Assembly: GCA_904418845.1 (NCBI GenBank)
Contig: CAJFQC010000001.1
Location: 62,001 to 126,000, forward strand
DNA from: an uncultured Ruminococcus sp.
GTDB taxonomy: Bacteria; Bacillota; Clostridia; Lachnospirales; Lachnospiraceae
Reading direction: 5' to 3'
Length of the DNA: 64,000 bases
A model generated the notes under the pieces. It did no database searches. It was given only the letters and a program-made list of their open reading frames with translations, and was not told the DNA's origin. Within the stretch, counting starts at the first letter, position 1. Every line of letters begins with the position of its first letter. This document shows positions 1 through 10,967 of this stretch, piece by piece. Position numbers and translations under genes: made by a program.

Positions 1-1475
1 TTTAAAAATACACGGGCAATGGAGATGCGCTGTTTCTGGCCGCCGGAGAGGCGTGCTCCCCGTTCACCTACAAAGGTATCGTATCCGTCCGGGAGTTCCC
101 GGATGAAATCGTGGATATTGGCGCGTTTTGCCGCCTCGATGATCTCTTCCATAGGAGCGCCGGGTTTTCCGTAAGCGATGTTGTCGCGTATTGTCCCGGA
201 GAAGAGGTACACGTCCTGCTGTACCATACCGATCTGACTGCGCAGACTCTTAAGTGACAGTGTCCGCACATCTTTCCCGTCGATGGTGATACGTCCGCCA
301 GTCACATCGTAGAACCGGGGAAGAAGAGAGCAGATCGTCGTCTTACCGCTTCCCGAAGGCCCGACCAGAGCGATGGACTTTCCGGCAGGGATCTCGAAAG
401 ATACATGGGAGAGCACAGGGGTGTCGTCATCGCTGTAATGGAATGACACATCCTCATAGCATACTCGTCCGTGAATATCGGTGAGCGGCTGTGCGTCCGG
501 CGCATCCACGATCTCCGGTTCAGTCTCCATTACGTCAAGGAAACGACGGAAGCCGGCAAGACCTTTCTGCATCATTTCAATCAATTCTACAAGGATCTGT
601 ATCGGGCTGATGAAAATGCCGATGTAAAGGGCATACATGGCAAGATCCGCTGCGTCCATCATCCCCTTGGCGATGAGATAGCCGCCGAACACGAGGGTGA
701 CGAGGTACATCATGCCCTGAAAGAACAGATTCCATCCCATGAAGTTTCCCATACAGTTGTAATTGTCACGCTTGGAGAGGAGGAAGGCGTGATTGCTCTT
801 TTTAAACTTATCGCGCTCGATCTCCTCATTTGCAAAGGACTGCACAACACGGATGCCGGATAGTGTGTCCTGCAGGCTGGAGTTGACGTCACCGATCTTC
901 CTGCGGTTCTCCATGAATGTCTCCTGCATCCTGCTGTTCTGGCGGAAAGAGAAGAGGAACATGCAGAGTACCAGGACGACCAGCGGAAGGGCAAGCCTCC
1001 AGTTGATGAGGAAGAGGAACACAAAGGAGCCGACGATCTTCACCACGGATATGAATAAGTTTTCCGGCCCATGGTGAGCAAATTCCGCGATATCAAACAG
1101 GTCAGACACGAGCTTGCTCATCATCTGCCCGGAATTGTTTTTGCTGTAATAGGAGAAGGACAGTTTTTCATAGTGGTCAAAAAGCTGCTGGCGCATGTCC
1201 CGCTCCATGTAGGCCCCCATCATGTGACCCTGATAGCTCACATAATATTTACACAGACTCTGGACGATATACATGACCAAAAGCCCGGCGGCAATGAACG
1301 GAAGAGTACGAAGGATGATATTGCTGTCCTTCGTAAAAAGTGTCTTTGTCATTGTGCGGAGGATCTGCGGGTAGGCGAGGTCAACCACGCTGATGAATGC
1401 GGCGCAGATCAGATCAATAAAAAAAAACGGTTTGTACGGTGCATAATAATTGATGAATTTTTTAAGCGTGTGCAT
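1..1475 (-). CDS. ABC transporter, permease-ATPase fusion (multidrug/lipid exporter type), 3' end cut by window edge
   Basis: Reverse-strand translation starts MHTLKKFINYYAPYKPFFF at 1475 and stays open to base 1; contains SLRSQIGMVQQDVYLFSGTIRDNIAYG and the signature LSGGQKQRISIARVFLK. Not in the ORF track because it runs off the edge. Confidence 0.9.
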   Translation of the reverse strand, partial: MHTLKKFINYYAPYKPFFFIDLICAAFISVVDLAYPQILRTMTKTLFTKDSNIILRTLPFIAAGLLVMYIVQSLCKYYVSYQGHMMGAYMERDMRQQLFDHYEKLSFSYYSKNNSGQMMSKLVSDLFDIAEFAHHGPENLFISVVKIVGSFVFLFLINWRLALPLVVLVLCMFLFSFRQNSRMQETFMENRRKIGDVNSSLQDTLSGIRVVQSFANEEIERDKFKKSNHAFLLSKRDNYNCMGNFMGWNLFFQGMMYLVTLVFGGYLIAKGMMDAADLAMYALYIGIFISPIQILVELIEMMQKGLAGFRRFLDVMETEPEIVDAPDAQPLTDIHGRVCYEDVSFHYSDDDTPVLSHVSFEIPAGKSIALVGPSGSGKTTICSLLPRFYDVTGGRITIDGKDVRTLSLKSLRSQIGMVQQDVYLFSGTIRDNIAYGKPGAPMEEIIEAAKRANIHDFIRELPDGYDTFVGERGARLSGGQKQRISIARVFL

Positions 1476-1675
1476 GCTGCAACTCCTTTTATAATTTCTG
1501 AAATTGTTACATTAGAGATTCTATCACAGCAGATAATGCTTGACAAGGCGGTCTGCTTTGTAATAAGGTAGGTCTGTCATCAGGAAGGACAAAATACCTG
1601 AGAAGAGGTATCCATCGGGATACATCTGCCGGGGTACATTGGAATTAACATATACAGGAAGGATATCTATCGGTC

Positions 1676-2617
1676 ATGAAACTATACCTTGCCCCTTTAG
1701 AGGGGATTACAGGATGGATATACAGAAGCGCCGTGCATAAATGTTTCGGCGGATTCGACAAATATTTTGTGCCTTTCATCAGGCCCAACCAGATGGGCCA
1801 CTTAAGTGCAAGAGAGAAAAAGGATATTCTTCCAGCCCACAATGCCGGGATGAGGGCAGTGCCGCAGGTTCTGACGAATCAGGCGGAGGATTTTATCCGC
1901 ACTGCGGCCAGACTAAAAGAGTATGGATATGAAGAGATCAACTTAAACCTCGGATGTCCGTCTAAAACTGTGGTTACGAAGAAGAGAGGAGCCGGATTTC
2001 TGTCGGAGCCGGAACGGCTGGAAGCATTTCTTGACGATATATTTGATAAATGTCCCACCAGGATTTCGGTCAAAACGAGACTGGGGATGGAAGATCCCGG
2101 GGAATTTGCTCATCTGTTGGAAATTTATAATAAGTATCCCATGGAAGAACTGATTATCCATCCAAGGGTGCAGAAAGATTTTTATAAAAACATCCCCGAT
2201 CTGGAAGCGTTTGAGATGGCGCTTGCAGAGAGCAAAAATCCCGTGTGCTACAACGGGGATATTACCTCGGCAGCGGACGTGGACAGGCTGACAGAGAGGT
2301 TTCCGGATGGGGATTGTATTATGACGGGCAGAGGGGTCCTGTCCGATCCTGCCCTGGCAAGACAGATCAAAGGCGGCAGGAGAGCAGATAAAGAGGAACT
2401 GCGGCGGTTTCATGATCTCTTATATTCAGGATACTGTGAGGAGATGTCCGGGGACCGCACTATCCTGTATAAGATGAAGGAGCTGTGGTTCTATCTGTCA
2501 GCTATATTTGCGGATTCGAAAAAATATGCCAAGAAAATTAAAAAGGCGGAGAAATGTGTCGTGTATGAAGGGATCATCGAAGAGATGTTCCGGGAATGTG
2601 AACTGATAGAGAGGTGA
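1676..2617 (+). CDS. dus: tRNA-dihydrouridine synthase
   Basis: MKLYLAPLEGITGWIYRSAVHKCFGGFDKYFVPFI, NLGCPSKTVVTKKRGAGF, ISVKTRLGM, CYNGDITSAADV, IMTGRGVLSDPAL: Dus TIM-barrel motifs. Confidence 0.93.
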   Translation: MKLYLAPLEGITGWIYRSAVHKCFGGFDKYFVPFIRPNQMGHLSAREKKDILPAHNAGMRAVPQVLTNQAEDFIRTAARLKEYGYEEINLNLGCPSKTVVTKKRGAGFLSEPERLEAFLDDIFDKCPTRISVKTRLGMEDPGEFAHLLEIYNKYPMEELIIHPRVQKDFYKNIPDLEAFEMALAESKNPVCYNGDITSAADVDRLTERFPDGDCIMTGRGVLSDPALARQIKGGRRADKEELRRFHDLLYSGYCEEMSGDRTILYKMKELWFYLSAIFADSKKYAKKIKKAEKCVVYEGIIEEMFRECELIER

Positions 2618-2621
2618 AGGT

Positions 2622-3173
2622 ATGTTAGATTTTTTGCGGGAGCTTGACGGGAATATCCTTCTGTTTATACAGGAGTATCTGCGTCAGCCATGGATGGACG
2701 GCTTTTGGAAAGCCATTACGCATTTGGGGGACGCGGGGTTCTTCTGGATTGTGACGGCAGCTGTGCTGCTCATATGGAAAAAGACAAGAAAAGCGGGATT
2801 TTCTGCTTCTCTCGCTCTTGTGATCGGGGCGCTTATCACGAATGTGACGCTGAAAAACTTGGTGGCGCGCGTCCGCCCCTATGAGGTGGTTCCGGATCTG
2901 ATGTGCATCATAGAGAAACAGCATAGTTTTTCTTTTCCCTCCGGGCATACATGCGCGTCTTTTGCCGCGGCGTTTGCTCTGTATAAAACCCTTCCACGCA
3001 GATGGGGGATCGCATGCCTTGTCCTTGCGGCGCTGATTTCTTTGTCCAGACTGTATGTGGGCGTCCATTACCCCAGCGATGTGCTGGCCGGAGCGGCTGT
3101 CGGGATATTTGCCGGATGGGCGGGGACAGCACTTGTCAATTATATTTTGGAGAAAAGAAAACAGGCGCCATAA
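2622..3173 (+). CDS. PAP2-family phosphatase (undecaprenyl-diphosphatase-like)
   Basis: KNLVARVRPYE, SFPSGHTCASFAAAF, SRLYVGVHYPSDVLAG: the three PAP2 motifs in order. Confidence 0.93.
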   Translation: MLDFLRELDGNILLFIQEYLRQPWMDGFWKAITHLGDAGFFWIVTAAVLLIWKKTRKAGFSASLALVIGALITNVTLKNLVARVRPYEVVPDLMCIIEKQHSFSFPSGHTCASFAAAFALYKTLPRRWGIACLVLAALISLSRLYVGVHYPSDVLAGAAVGIFAGWAGTALVNYILEKRKQAP

Positions 3174-3185
3174 GACAGATGACAT

Positions 3186-4793
3186 TTATTTGTTTTGTCG
3201 CTTCACTGCGGCCTCCACAAATCCTTTGAACAGGGGATGGGGGCGGTTTGGCCTGGATTTCAGCTCCGGATGCGCCTGGGTTGCGATAAACCACGGATGA
3301 GACGGAATCTCGATCATCTCTACAATGCGGTTGTCCGGCGATAAACCACACAGAGACATGCCGCTTTCTTCCAGATTCACCCGGTAATCGTTGTTCACTT
3401 CATAGCGGTGGCGGTGGCGTTCACTGATCTCTTTTGTCTCATAGAGTGATTCCGCAAGAGAGCCTTCCTTTAATACGCACGGATAAGCGCCCAGTCTTAA
3501 GGTCCCGCCGATATCTTCTATGCCGATCTGATCCTCCATGATATGGATGACCGGGTGCGTGGTGTCCGGCATCAGTTCCATACTGTGAGCGTCCCTGTAC
3601 CCGATGACATTTCGGGCAAATTCTACAATGGCAAGCTGCATTCCAAGGCACAGTCCGAGGAAAGGAATACCGTGTATGCGGGCATAACGAATGGCTTCGA
3701 TCTTTCCTTCCACACCTCGGTGTCCGAACCCGCCGGGAACAAGGATACCGTTCACGTCTGCGAAAAGTTCCTCCGCATTCTCCTCTGTGACAGACTCAGA
3801 ATCAATCCACTTGATATTGACGGTGGTATGGGAGTAGATCCCGCCGTGCTTCAAGGCCTCTGCCACGCTGATGTAAGCGTCATGGAGCCGGATGTATTTT
3901 CCCACGAGGGCGACAGTGACCTCCTGCGTGGGGCACCGCAGTTTTCTGACCATATCTTTCCACTCTTTCAGATCCGGCTCCGGGCAGTCCAGATGAAGAC
4001 ACTCACAGACAACCTGTGCAAGGTGTTCTTTTTCCATGGCAAGAGGAGCCTCATACAGGTATTCTACGTCAAGGTTCTGTAATACGTGCTTTGCGGGCAC
4101 GTTGCAGAACAGGGAGATCTTGTCCTTCATGCCGGGATCAAGGGGATACTCAGAGCGGCACACGATGATGTCCGGCTGGATACCCATTCCCTGGAGCTCC
4201 TTTACGCTTGCCTGCGTGGGTTTGGTCTTCATCTCCTGTGAGGCGCGGAGATAGGGAATGAGAGTCACATGGATCAAGATGACATTGCCGCGTCCCTTTT
4301 CATGCTGAAACTGGCGGATAGACTCCAGGAAAGGCTGGCTTTCGATGTCGCCGACAGTTCCGCCCACTTCGATGATGGCGATCTCAGTATCCTCTGCGGC
4401 AGGATTGCGGTAAAAACGGCTCTTGATCTCGTTAGTGATGTGGGGGATGACCTGCACGGTCCCGCCGCCGAAATCCCCACGGCGCTCCTTTTGGAGCACG
4501 GACCAGTAGATTTTTCCTGTGGTCACGTTTGAGTTCTTTGTCAGACTCTCGTCAATAAAGCGTTCATAGTGTCCCAGGTCAAGGTCTGTCTCCGCCCCGT
4601 CGTCGGTCACGAACACCTCCCCGTGCTGGACCGGGTTCATGGTGCCGGGATCGATGTTGATGTAAGGGTCAAACTTCTGCATGGTGACCGTATATCCCCG
4701 TGCTTTCAGAAGCCGTCCCAGAGACGCTGCCGTGATCCCCTTTCCCAGACCTGATACAACACCGCCGGTTACAAATACATATTTCACTGCCAT
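3186..4793 (-). CDS. pyrG: CTP synthase
   Basis: [80 protein letters not shown]-terminal glutaminase FLGLCLGMQ. Confidence 0.98.
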   Translation of the reverse strand: MAVKYVFVTGGVVSGLGKGITAASLGRLLKARGYTVTMQKFDPYINIDPGTMNPVQHGEVFVTDDGAETDLDLGHYERFIDESLTKNSNVTTGKIYWSVLQKERRGDFGGGTVQVIPHITNEIKSRFYRNPAAEDTEIAIIEVGGTVGDIESQPFLESIRQFQHEKGRGNVILIHVTLIPYLRASQEMKTKPTQASVKELQGMGIQPDIIVCRSEYPLDPGMKDKISLFCNVPAKHVLQNLDVEYLYEAPLAMEKEHLAQVVCECLHLDCPEPDLKEWKDMVRKLRCPTQEVTVALVGKYIRLHDAYISVAEALKHGGIYSHTTVNIKWIDSESVTEENAEELFADVNGILVPGGFGHRGVEGKIEAIRYARIHGIPFLGLCLGMQLAIVEFARNVIGYRDAHSMELMPDTTHPVIHIMEDQIGIEDIGGTLRLGAYPCVLKEGSLAESLYETKEISERHRHRYEVNNDYRVNLEESGMSLCGLSPDNRIVEMIEIPSHPWFIATQAHPELKSRPNRPHPLFKGFVEAAVKRQNK

Positions 4794-4851
4794 ATTGATG
4801 CCTCCTCTGCATATTTCTCCTTCGCGCGAATGTGCACCCGCCCGAAGGGGC

Positions 4852-4958
4852 TTTTTATATCACAGGATTTTCTTGTGATATAAAAAAGAGTACAGCCTGA
4901 CTATAGGTATGGGGCCGCGCCTTTGCGGTCCAATATCCCATATGTATAGTCAGACTGT
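4852..4958 (-). promoter_or_regulatory. Structured pyrG leader: long terminator-like hairpin followed by a second A/T-flanked hairpin (candidate attenuator)
   Basis: Minus-strand RNA: ACAGTCTGACTATACATATGGG...CCCCATACCTATAGTCAGGCTGT then ACTCTTTTTTAT; then TTTTTATATCACA/TGTGATATAAAAA. Confidence 0.6.
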
Positions 4959-4972
4959 AAAAATACTTTACT

Positions 4973-5002
4973 AGTATACACCTGAAAACAGATAAAATAC
5001 AA
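4973..5002 (-). promoter_or_regulatory. Candidate sigma70-type promoter for pyrG leader (TTGTAT-18-TATACT)
   Basis: Minus strand: TTGTAT (4997-5002), 18 nt, TATACT (4973-4978). Confidence 0.5.
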
Positions 5003-5048
5003 ATACTATTTCATGAAAAATGTTCTTTTATGCAGGGCGGCAAAACAC

Positions 5049-6521
5049 TCATAGAGGAGCGTGTTCATAAACCGCTTCACAGGTGAGCTGTACGCCCAGT
5101 TTCTTAAAGATCTTGATATCCACATCCGAGAGCAGGACAGAGGTATGCGCCTGGCAGCCTTCAAGCTTCGGAAGCTGCGAGAGCGCGAGCCTTGCCTCGG
5201 GATTGTTCGCAGCGCTGGCGGAGAGCGCGATCAGCACTTCATCCGTGTGAAGCCGTGGGTTCCTGCTCTTTAAGTAATCTACTTTGAGCTTCTGGATGGG
5301 CTCGATGGACTCCGGTGAGATGATGTGAAGTTCATGGTCGATTCCCGCAAGATGTTTCAAAACATTTAAAAGAAGAGCAGCGGAAGCTCCCAGCAGATTG
5401 GTAGTTTTTCCTGTGACGACCGTGCCGTCATCAAGCTCAAGTGCAGCGGCGGGCCCGTTGGTTTCCCTTGCCCGCTCCAAAGCCTTGACAGCGACTTTGC
5501 GGTCCGCGATCGTGATGCCGGCCATATTCATGAGAAGCTCGATCTTCTGTGCTTCCTTGTCGGAGGAATCACCCTTTACCAGCGAGTTCAGCGCGGCAAA
5601 GTAGCGGCGGATGATTTCCTGTCTGGATGCTTCGCAGCACACACTGTCATCACAGATGCATTTGCCCGCCATATTTACGCCCATATCTGTGGGAGATTTG
5701 TAAGGGCTCTCCCCGTAGATTTTCTCGAAGATCGTATTGAGCACCGGGAAGATCTCCACGTCTCTGTTATAGTTGACGGTTGTCTCCCCGTATGCTTCCA
5801 GATGGAAGGGATCGATCATATTAACATCGTTTAAATCTGCCGTAGCGGCTTCGTACGCCAGGTTCACAGGGTGCTTAAGAGGCAGGTTCCAGACAGGAAA
5901 TGTCTCGAACTTTGCGTATCCTGCGTTGATTCCCCGTTTGTGCTCATGATAGAGCTGGGAGAGGCAGGTTGCCATCTTTCCGCTTCCGGGGCCAGGAGCA
6001 GTTACAATCACAAGAGGGCGGCTCGTCTTGATATATTCATTCTTTCCATATCCCTCTTCGCTGATGATAAGCGGAACATTGGAAGGATATCCTTGTATCA
6101 CATAGTGGAGATATACAGGAATGTTCAGCTTCTCCAGACGATTCTTGAAGAGGACGGCGCTCTCCTGGCCGGAGAACTGTGTGATCGCTACACTGCCAAC
6201 ATACAAGCCCTGTTCTCTGTATGTCTCGATCAGGCGGATAACATCTGTGTCATAGGTGATCCCTAGATCTCCGCGGATTTTGTTTTTTTCAATATCCTTT
6301 GCACTGATAGCGATGACGATCTCCGCCTGGTCGCTGAGCTCTTTTAACAGCTTTAACTTACTGTCAGGAGCGAAACCGGGGAGCACGCGGGAAGCGTGGT
6401 AATCATCGAACAGCTTTCCGCCGAATTCAAGATAGAGCTTATTGTCAAACTCATTGATCCGGCTGCGGATGTGCTCAGACTGCATTTTCAAGTACTTTTC
6501 GTTATCAAAACCGATTTTCAT
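5049..6521 (-). CDS. DUF1846-like conserved protein
   Basis: 490 aa; MKIGFDNEKYLKMQSEHIRSRINEFDNKLYLEFGGKLFDDYHASRVLPGFAPDSKL is typical of the DUF1846 family (from memory). Confidence 0.8.
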   Translation of the reverse strand: MKIGFDNEKYLKMQSEHIRSRINEFDNKLYLEFGGKLFDDYHASRVLPGFAPDSKLKLLKELSDQAEIVIAISAKDIEKNKIRGDLGITYDTDVIRLIETYREQGLYVGSVAITQFSGQESAVLFKNRLEKLNIPVYLHYVIQGYPSNVPLIISEEGYGKNEYIKTSRPLVIVTAPGPGSGKMATCLSQLYHEHKRGINAGYAKFETFPVWNLPLKHPVNLAYEAATADLNDVNMIDPFHLEAYGETTVNYNRDVEIFPVLNTIFEKIYGESPYKSPTDMGVNMAGKCICDDSVCCEASRQEIIRRYFAALNSLVKGDSSDKEAQKIELLMNMAGITIADRKVAVKALERARETNGPAAALELDDGTVVTGKTTNLLGASAALLLNVLKHLAGIDHELHIISPESIEPIQKLKVDYLKSRNPRLHTDEVLIALSASAANNPEARLALSQLPKLEGCQAHTSVLLSDVDIKIFKKLGVQLTCEAVYEHAPL

Positions 6522-6669
6522 TTCTCATTCTCCACTCATATGTTTCTATAGTTTATCCTGTTTACAGACGGTTGTGCACTCTGGGGGATACCGGCTGGAT
6601 TCAGGACATATTCCGTACTCAGTATACTATAAAAAGTCATAGTTTTACAATATTTTCATAATCTTTTTA

Positions 6670-6698
6670 TTGATTTATGCAAAACCTGTACTTATAAT
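6670..6698 (+). promoter_or_regulatory. Promoter upstream of ftsH (TTGATT-17-TATAAT)
   Basis: Hexamers at 6670-6675 and 6693-6698 with 17 nt spacing, ~30 nt before the ftsH start. Confidence 0.6.
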
Positions 6699-6727
6699 GG
6701 AAATAGTTGATTTTTAGGAGGAAACAC

Positions 6728-8728
6728 ATGGATAACCAGAACAATAAGAATAATCCCAACAACAACCGGCAGGGCTGGGGGATCATCCTCGTCACAACCC
6801 TGCTGGTCACTTTTATGGTGATGGGTTTTTATTCTCTGATGAGTGGGGCAGGCCCTGAGGAGATAAGTTATGATAAATTTTTGGATATGGTTGATGACAA
6901 GAAGGTGGCGGAGGTCAGCTTAAGCAGCAACCGAATCTATATCACGCTGACAGACGAAGCGCGCAGGAAAGAAGCGCAGGAAAACGGGTCGGACAGCATG
7001 AACAGCGTCATAAACCAGATCTGGGGCCAGACCGGAACAGGCGGAAGCAGAGACAGCAGTCCCGATTACTATACCGCCTATGTCAATGATGATACTCTAG
7101 TCGAGAGGCTTTATGAGTCAGGAGCGGAGTTTAAGGGCGAGGTCCCGGATACCATGGGACAGATGTTTTTTGAGCTGTTTGTGACACTCGTGCTTCCTAT
7201 CGGACTGATGGCGCTCGTCCTGTCCTACTTTATAAGGAAGATGTCAAAAGGCGGCGGCATGATGGGCGTTGGAAAGAGCAATGCCAAGATGTATATGGAG
7301 AAGGAGACTGGAGTGACATTCCAGGACGTGGCAGGGGAGGATGAGGCGAAAGAATCCCTTCAGGAAGTGGTGGATTTCCTGCACAATCCGGGAAGATACA
7401 GCGGAATCGGCGCGAAGCTTCCCAAGGGCGCGCTTCTCGTGGGACCGCCGGGAACGGGGAAAACATTGCTGGCCAAGGCAGTGGCAGGAGAGGCGAAGGT
7501 GCCGTTCTTCTCTCTGTCCGGCTCTGCGTTTGTGGAAATGTACGTGGGCGTGGGAGCGTCCCGCGTACGCGACCTTTTTAAACAGGCCCAGCAGCAGGCG
7601 CCCTGTATCGTGTTCATCGATGAGATCGATGCTATCGGAAAGACCCGTGATACAGTGATGGGCGGAAACGACGAGCGTGAGCAGACTTTGAATCAGCTTC
7701 TTGCGGAGATGGATGGATTTGACACGAATAAAGGACTTCTCATCCTTGCGGCCACGAACCGTCCGGAGATTCTTGACCCGGCACTTCTGCGACCGGGACG
7801 TTTTGACCGGCGGATCATCGTGGATAAGCCGGATCTGAAAGGCCGCATTGATATCCTGAAAGTCCATGCCAAGGATGTGCGCATGGATGAGAGCGTGGAT
7901 TTGGAAGCGATTGCGCTGGCAACCTCCGGAGCTGTAGGCTCTGATCTGGCCAACATGATCAACGAGGCAGCCATCAATGCGGTTAAGCACGGCCGCCAGG
8001 TGGTCAGCCAGAAGGATCTTTTTGAAGCAGTGGAGGTGGTTCTTGTCGGAAAAGAGAAGAAAGACCGTATCATGAGCAAAGAGGAGAGAAGGATCGTCTC
8101 CTATCACGAGGTCGGCCATGCTCTTGTGACGGCGCTTCAGAAGAACACAGAGCCGGTGCAGAAGATTACCATTGTTCCAAGGACTATGGGTGCGCTGGGC
8201 TATGTGATGCAGACACCGGAGGAAGAGAAGTTTCTGAATACAAAGAAAGAACTGGAGGCAATGATCGTGGTGGCTCTCGGCGGCCGTGCGGCTGAGGAAC
8301 TGGTATTTGATACGGTGACCACGGGCGCGGCCAATGATATCGAGCAGGCGACGAAGATTGCCCGGACCATGATTACCCAGTACGGAATGTCAGAGAGATT
8401 CGGTCTGATGGGACTTGAGTCCATACAGAATAAATACCTGGACGGCAGAGCTGTGTTAAACTGCGGCGACGCTACCGCAGGGGAGATCGACGAGGAAGTT
8501 ATGCGGATGTTAAAGAGCGCCTATGCGGAGGCGAAGAGGCTCCTTGGGGAGAACCGTGAGGCTCTTGATAAGATCGCAGATTTTCTGATCGAGAAAGAGA
8601 CGATCACAGGGAAAGAGTTCATGAAGATTTTCAGGGAGGTAAAAGGGCTCCCTGAACCGGAGGAAGATGCGCAGGAGAAGGTGGAGGAGCGTATCGCTAT
8701 GAAACCTTTAGAAGAAGCAGACCAGTGA
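6728..8728 (+). CDS. ftsH: ATP-dependent zinc metalloprotease FtsH
   Basis: N-terminal TMs, [22 protein letters not shown] pattern [20 protein letters not shown], Zn motif HEVGH. Start at 6728 after GAGGAAACAC; the track opens at 6707. Confidence 0.97.
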   Translation: MDNQNNKNNPNNNRQGWGIILVTTLLVTFMVMGFYSLMSGAGPEEISYDKFLDMVDDKKVAEVSLSSNRIYITLTDEARRKEAQENGSDSMNSVINQIWGQTGTGGSRDSSPDYYTAYVNDDTLVERLYESGAEFKGEVPDTMGQMFFELFVTLVLPIGLMALVLSYFIRKMSKGGGMMGVGKSNAKMYMEKETGVTFQDVAGEDEAKESLQEVVDFLHNPGRYSGIGAKLPKGALLVGPPGTGKTLLAKAVAGEAKVPFFSLSGSAFVEMYVGVGASRVRDLFKQAQQQAPCIVFIDEIDAIGKTRDTVMGGNDEREQTLNQLLAEMDGFDTNKGLLILAATNRPEILDPALLRPGRFDRRIIVDKPDLKGRIDILKVHAKDVRMDESVDLEAIALATSGAVGSDLANMINEAAINAVKHGRQVVSQKDLFEAVEVVLVGKEKKDRIMSKEERRIVSYHEVGHALVTALQKNTEPVQKITIVPRTMGALGYVMQTPEEEKFLNTKKELEAMIVVALGGRAAEELVFDTVTTGAANDIEQATKIARTMITQYGMSERFGLMGLESIQNKYLDGRAVLNCGDATAGEIDEEVMRMLKSAYAEAKRLLGENREALDKIADFLIEKETITGKEFMKIFREVKGLPEPEEDAQEKVEERIAMKPLEEADQ

Positions 8729-8789
8729 AAAAACGGCATACATTATCGGTATATGGACAATAGTATAGAGGAAAAGGTTAAAGGTTCAG

Positions 8790-8833
8790 CAGGACTATAG
8801 TGATTCTAAATTGAGTCATTATAGTCCTGTTTT
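8790..8833 (+). terminator. Rho-independent terminator after ftsH
   Basis: CAGGACTATAGTGA TTCTAAATTGAG TCATTATAGTCCTG TTTT. Confidence 0.75.
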
Positions 8834-9157
8834 CCGTAACAGCAGAATATTAAAATGCTTTATTGTGCTGGGACAAACTGTGATGCGGCAGTTATCGTTA
8901 TGGCAGAAATTAATTGACAAACTTAACATAAATTACAAAATTTATTTGCGTATTTTTATGCAAAGTTCTGAAAAAATTTTTTTCAAGTATTATTGTATGG
9001 ACATAAACTTGACAAATTTTGGCAAATTTATATTTTAATTCTCAAATGTTTTAAAATTTATAGGTAAAAATCATATAATACGGAGGTTTAAATACTATAC
9101 AGTTAAAAATTGATAATAAATGATAGTATAATGACTATATGATATAAGGGGGGTCAT

Positions 9158-10789
9158 ATGAAAATTGGGATTTCTAGCTACAATCATAAAACTAGAAAGC
9201 AAATACTGTCATATTTAAATTATTTGCAGAAAACCAGAACGATGTTTGAGACAAAGGAATACCAATTCGGTTTGAATTTGTTCCGCAATAAGTTGTTCAT
9301 GTATATAAGTAATAATATGAGCATCCCTATGATGCTTGGATTTTTCAAGCATGTAATACGAATGCCGTCTGAATTTTTCGGCACGCTGCAAGTCGGCGAA
9401 ATTCTTTCCAGATTACAGGACACAAATATAATAAAAGATGCCATATCATCGGCCACATTAAGTCTGTTGATTGATTTGTTTATGGTGATATTTGGAGGTA
9501 TTATACTTTTCAGACAGAATTCAACATTATTTTATATTACGTTCGTACCGATTATTCTGCTGGTCATTGTACTGCTTTCCTTCAAAAGAACTTATTACAA
9601 AATGAATCGGGAGCTGCTGAAGCGAAACAGTGATTATTCATCATTCATGGTAGAGGCTATTTCTGGTGAGGAAACGATCAAGGCGTTTTCTCTGGAGGAA
9701 TCTATTTCTTTTCGTGCGGAAAATAAATTTGTCAGATTATTACAGGCAGTCTTTAAAACTGAAAATACAGAAAATTATAACATGACATTACAAAATATCA
9801 TTGACGGAGTATTTTCTATTGTAGTTTTATGGGTAGGTACATACTTTATCTTTAAAGGGACGTTAAGTATTGGTGAGCTGTTAGCTTTCAATGCACTTTT
9901 GACTTATTATTTAACACCTATCAAAAATATCATTATGCTTCAGCCCAAAATACAAAAAGCAGTAATTGCTTCGGAACGTCTTTCTGATATTATTGATTTA
10001 GAAACTGAAAAAAATATAGTAGCCAAACCAATACATATTAAGAAGCTTAACGGCAATATTGTATTTGAGGATGTAACGGTATGCTACCGCGGCAGAAAAC
10101 CAGTATTTTCTGATCTGAACTTAGAGATCAAACAAGGGGAAACGATCGCGTTGGTAGGTGAATCTGGTTGCGGAAAATCCACATTGGCGAAGTTACTTAT
10201 GCGTTTTCTGACACCAAGATCCGGATATATCAGGATTGGCGCTCATAATCTGGAGGATTATGATTTGAAATCTTTGAGAGATCAGATTGTCTATGTGTCT
10301 CAAACTAGTTTTTTGTTTACAGGAACTATCTTAGAAAATCTGACTGTTTCTGCTCCTGATATCTCGATGGAAGAAGTGGTTGAAGCCTGTAAAAAAGTAA
10401 AAATGGACGAGTTTATTGATCAGCTGCCTATGCGCTACAATACTATGGTAGAAGAAAATGGAAGTAATTTTTCCGGAGGGCAGCGCCAGCGTTTAGCATT
10501 GGCCCGCGGATTGCTGAAAAAAGGAGAAATATTTATATTTGATGAAGTGACGAATCAGCTTGATCCATTAACAGAGCAGGCAGTACAAAATGTTATGGAC
10601 GAGATCGCCAAAGAAAAAACTTCAATTATTATTACACACCGTGTTGCAAATATTAAGCATTGCAGCAAAATATTTGTAATGGAACAGGACAACGGTATCA
10701 TGGCATGTGGTAAGCATGAAGAATTACTTCGTAACTGCCCATTGTACAAGGAGATGTGTATTGCCCAAAAGGAGGTGATGGAATCATGA
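9158..10789 (+). pseudogene. N-terminally truncated peptidase-containing-type (bacteriocin/ComA-like) ABC exporter; TM-core and ATPase retained
   Basis: Homologous region begins at about TM2 (NLFRNKLFMYISNNMSIPMMLGFFKHVIRMPSEFFGTLQVGEILSRLQD); ATPase has GESGCGKST, NFSGGQRQRLALARG, IFIFDEVTNQLD. No C39 peptidase or first TM upstream. RBS GGGGGG precedes ATG at 9158, so it could still be expressed. Confidence 0.7.
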
Positions 10790-10965
10790 ACAAACTTACC
10801 CGCCTGAATAATATGGATGATATACAGTTGACAAAGGAGTTTATTTTCCTCAATCCTTATAAATTTATTGTGTTTTTTATTTATACAATTGTGGGACTTA
10901 TTATCGCTGTTTGTATATTTCTTTCTTTTACTAAGAAACAAGAAACTATTGATGTGCAGGGCTAA
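10786..10965 (+). pseudogene. Truncated HlyD-type accessory protein of bacteriocin exporter (N-terminal 59 aa only)
   Basis: ATG overlaps the end of the ABC ORF; MNKLTRLNNMDDIQLTKEFIFLNPYKFIVFFIYTIVGLIIAVCIFLSFTKKQETIDVQG then stop: cytoplasmic tail, single TM, then stop where the periplasmic HlyD body should begin. Confidence 0.65.
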
Positions 10966-10967
10966 AA

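Noticed and set aside
7244-8119. 291-aa minus-strand ORF within ftsH
   Set aside because: Antisense of a strongly conserved AAA+ domain; shadow ORF.
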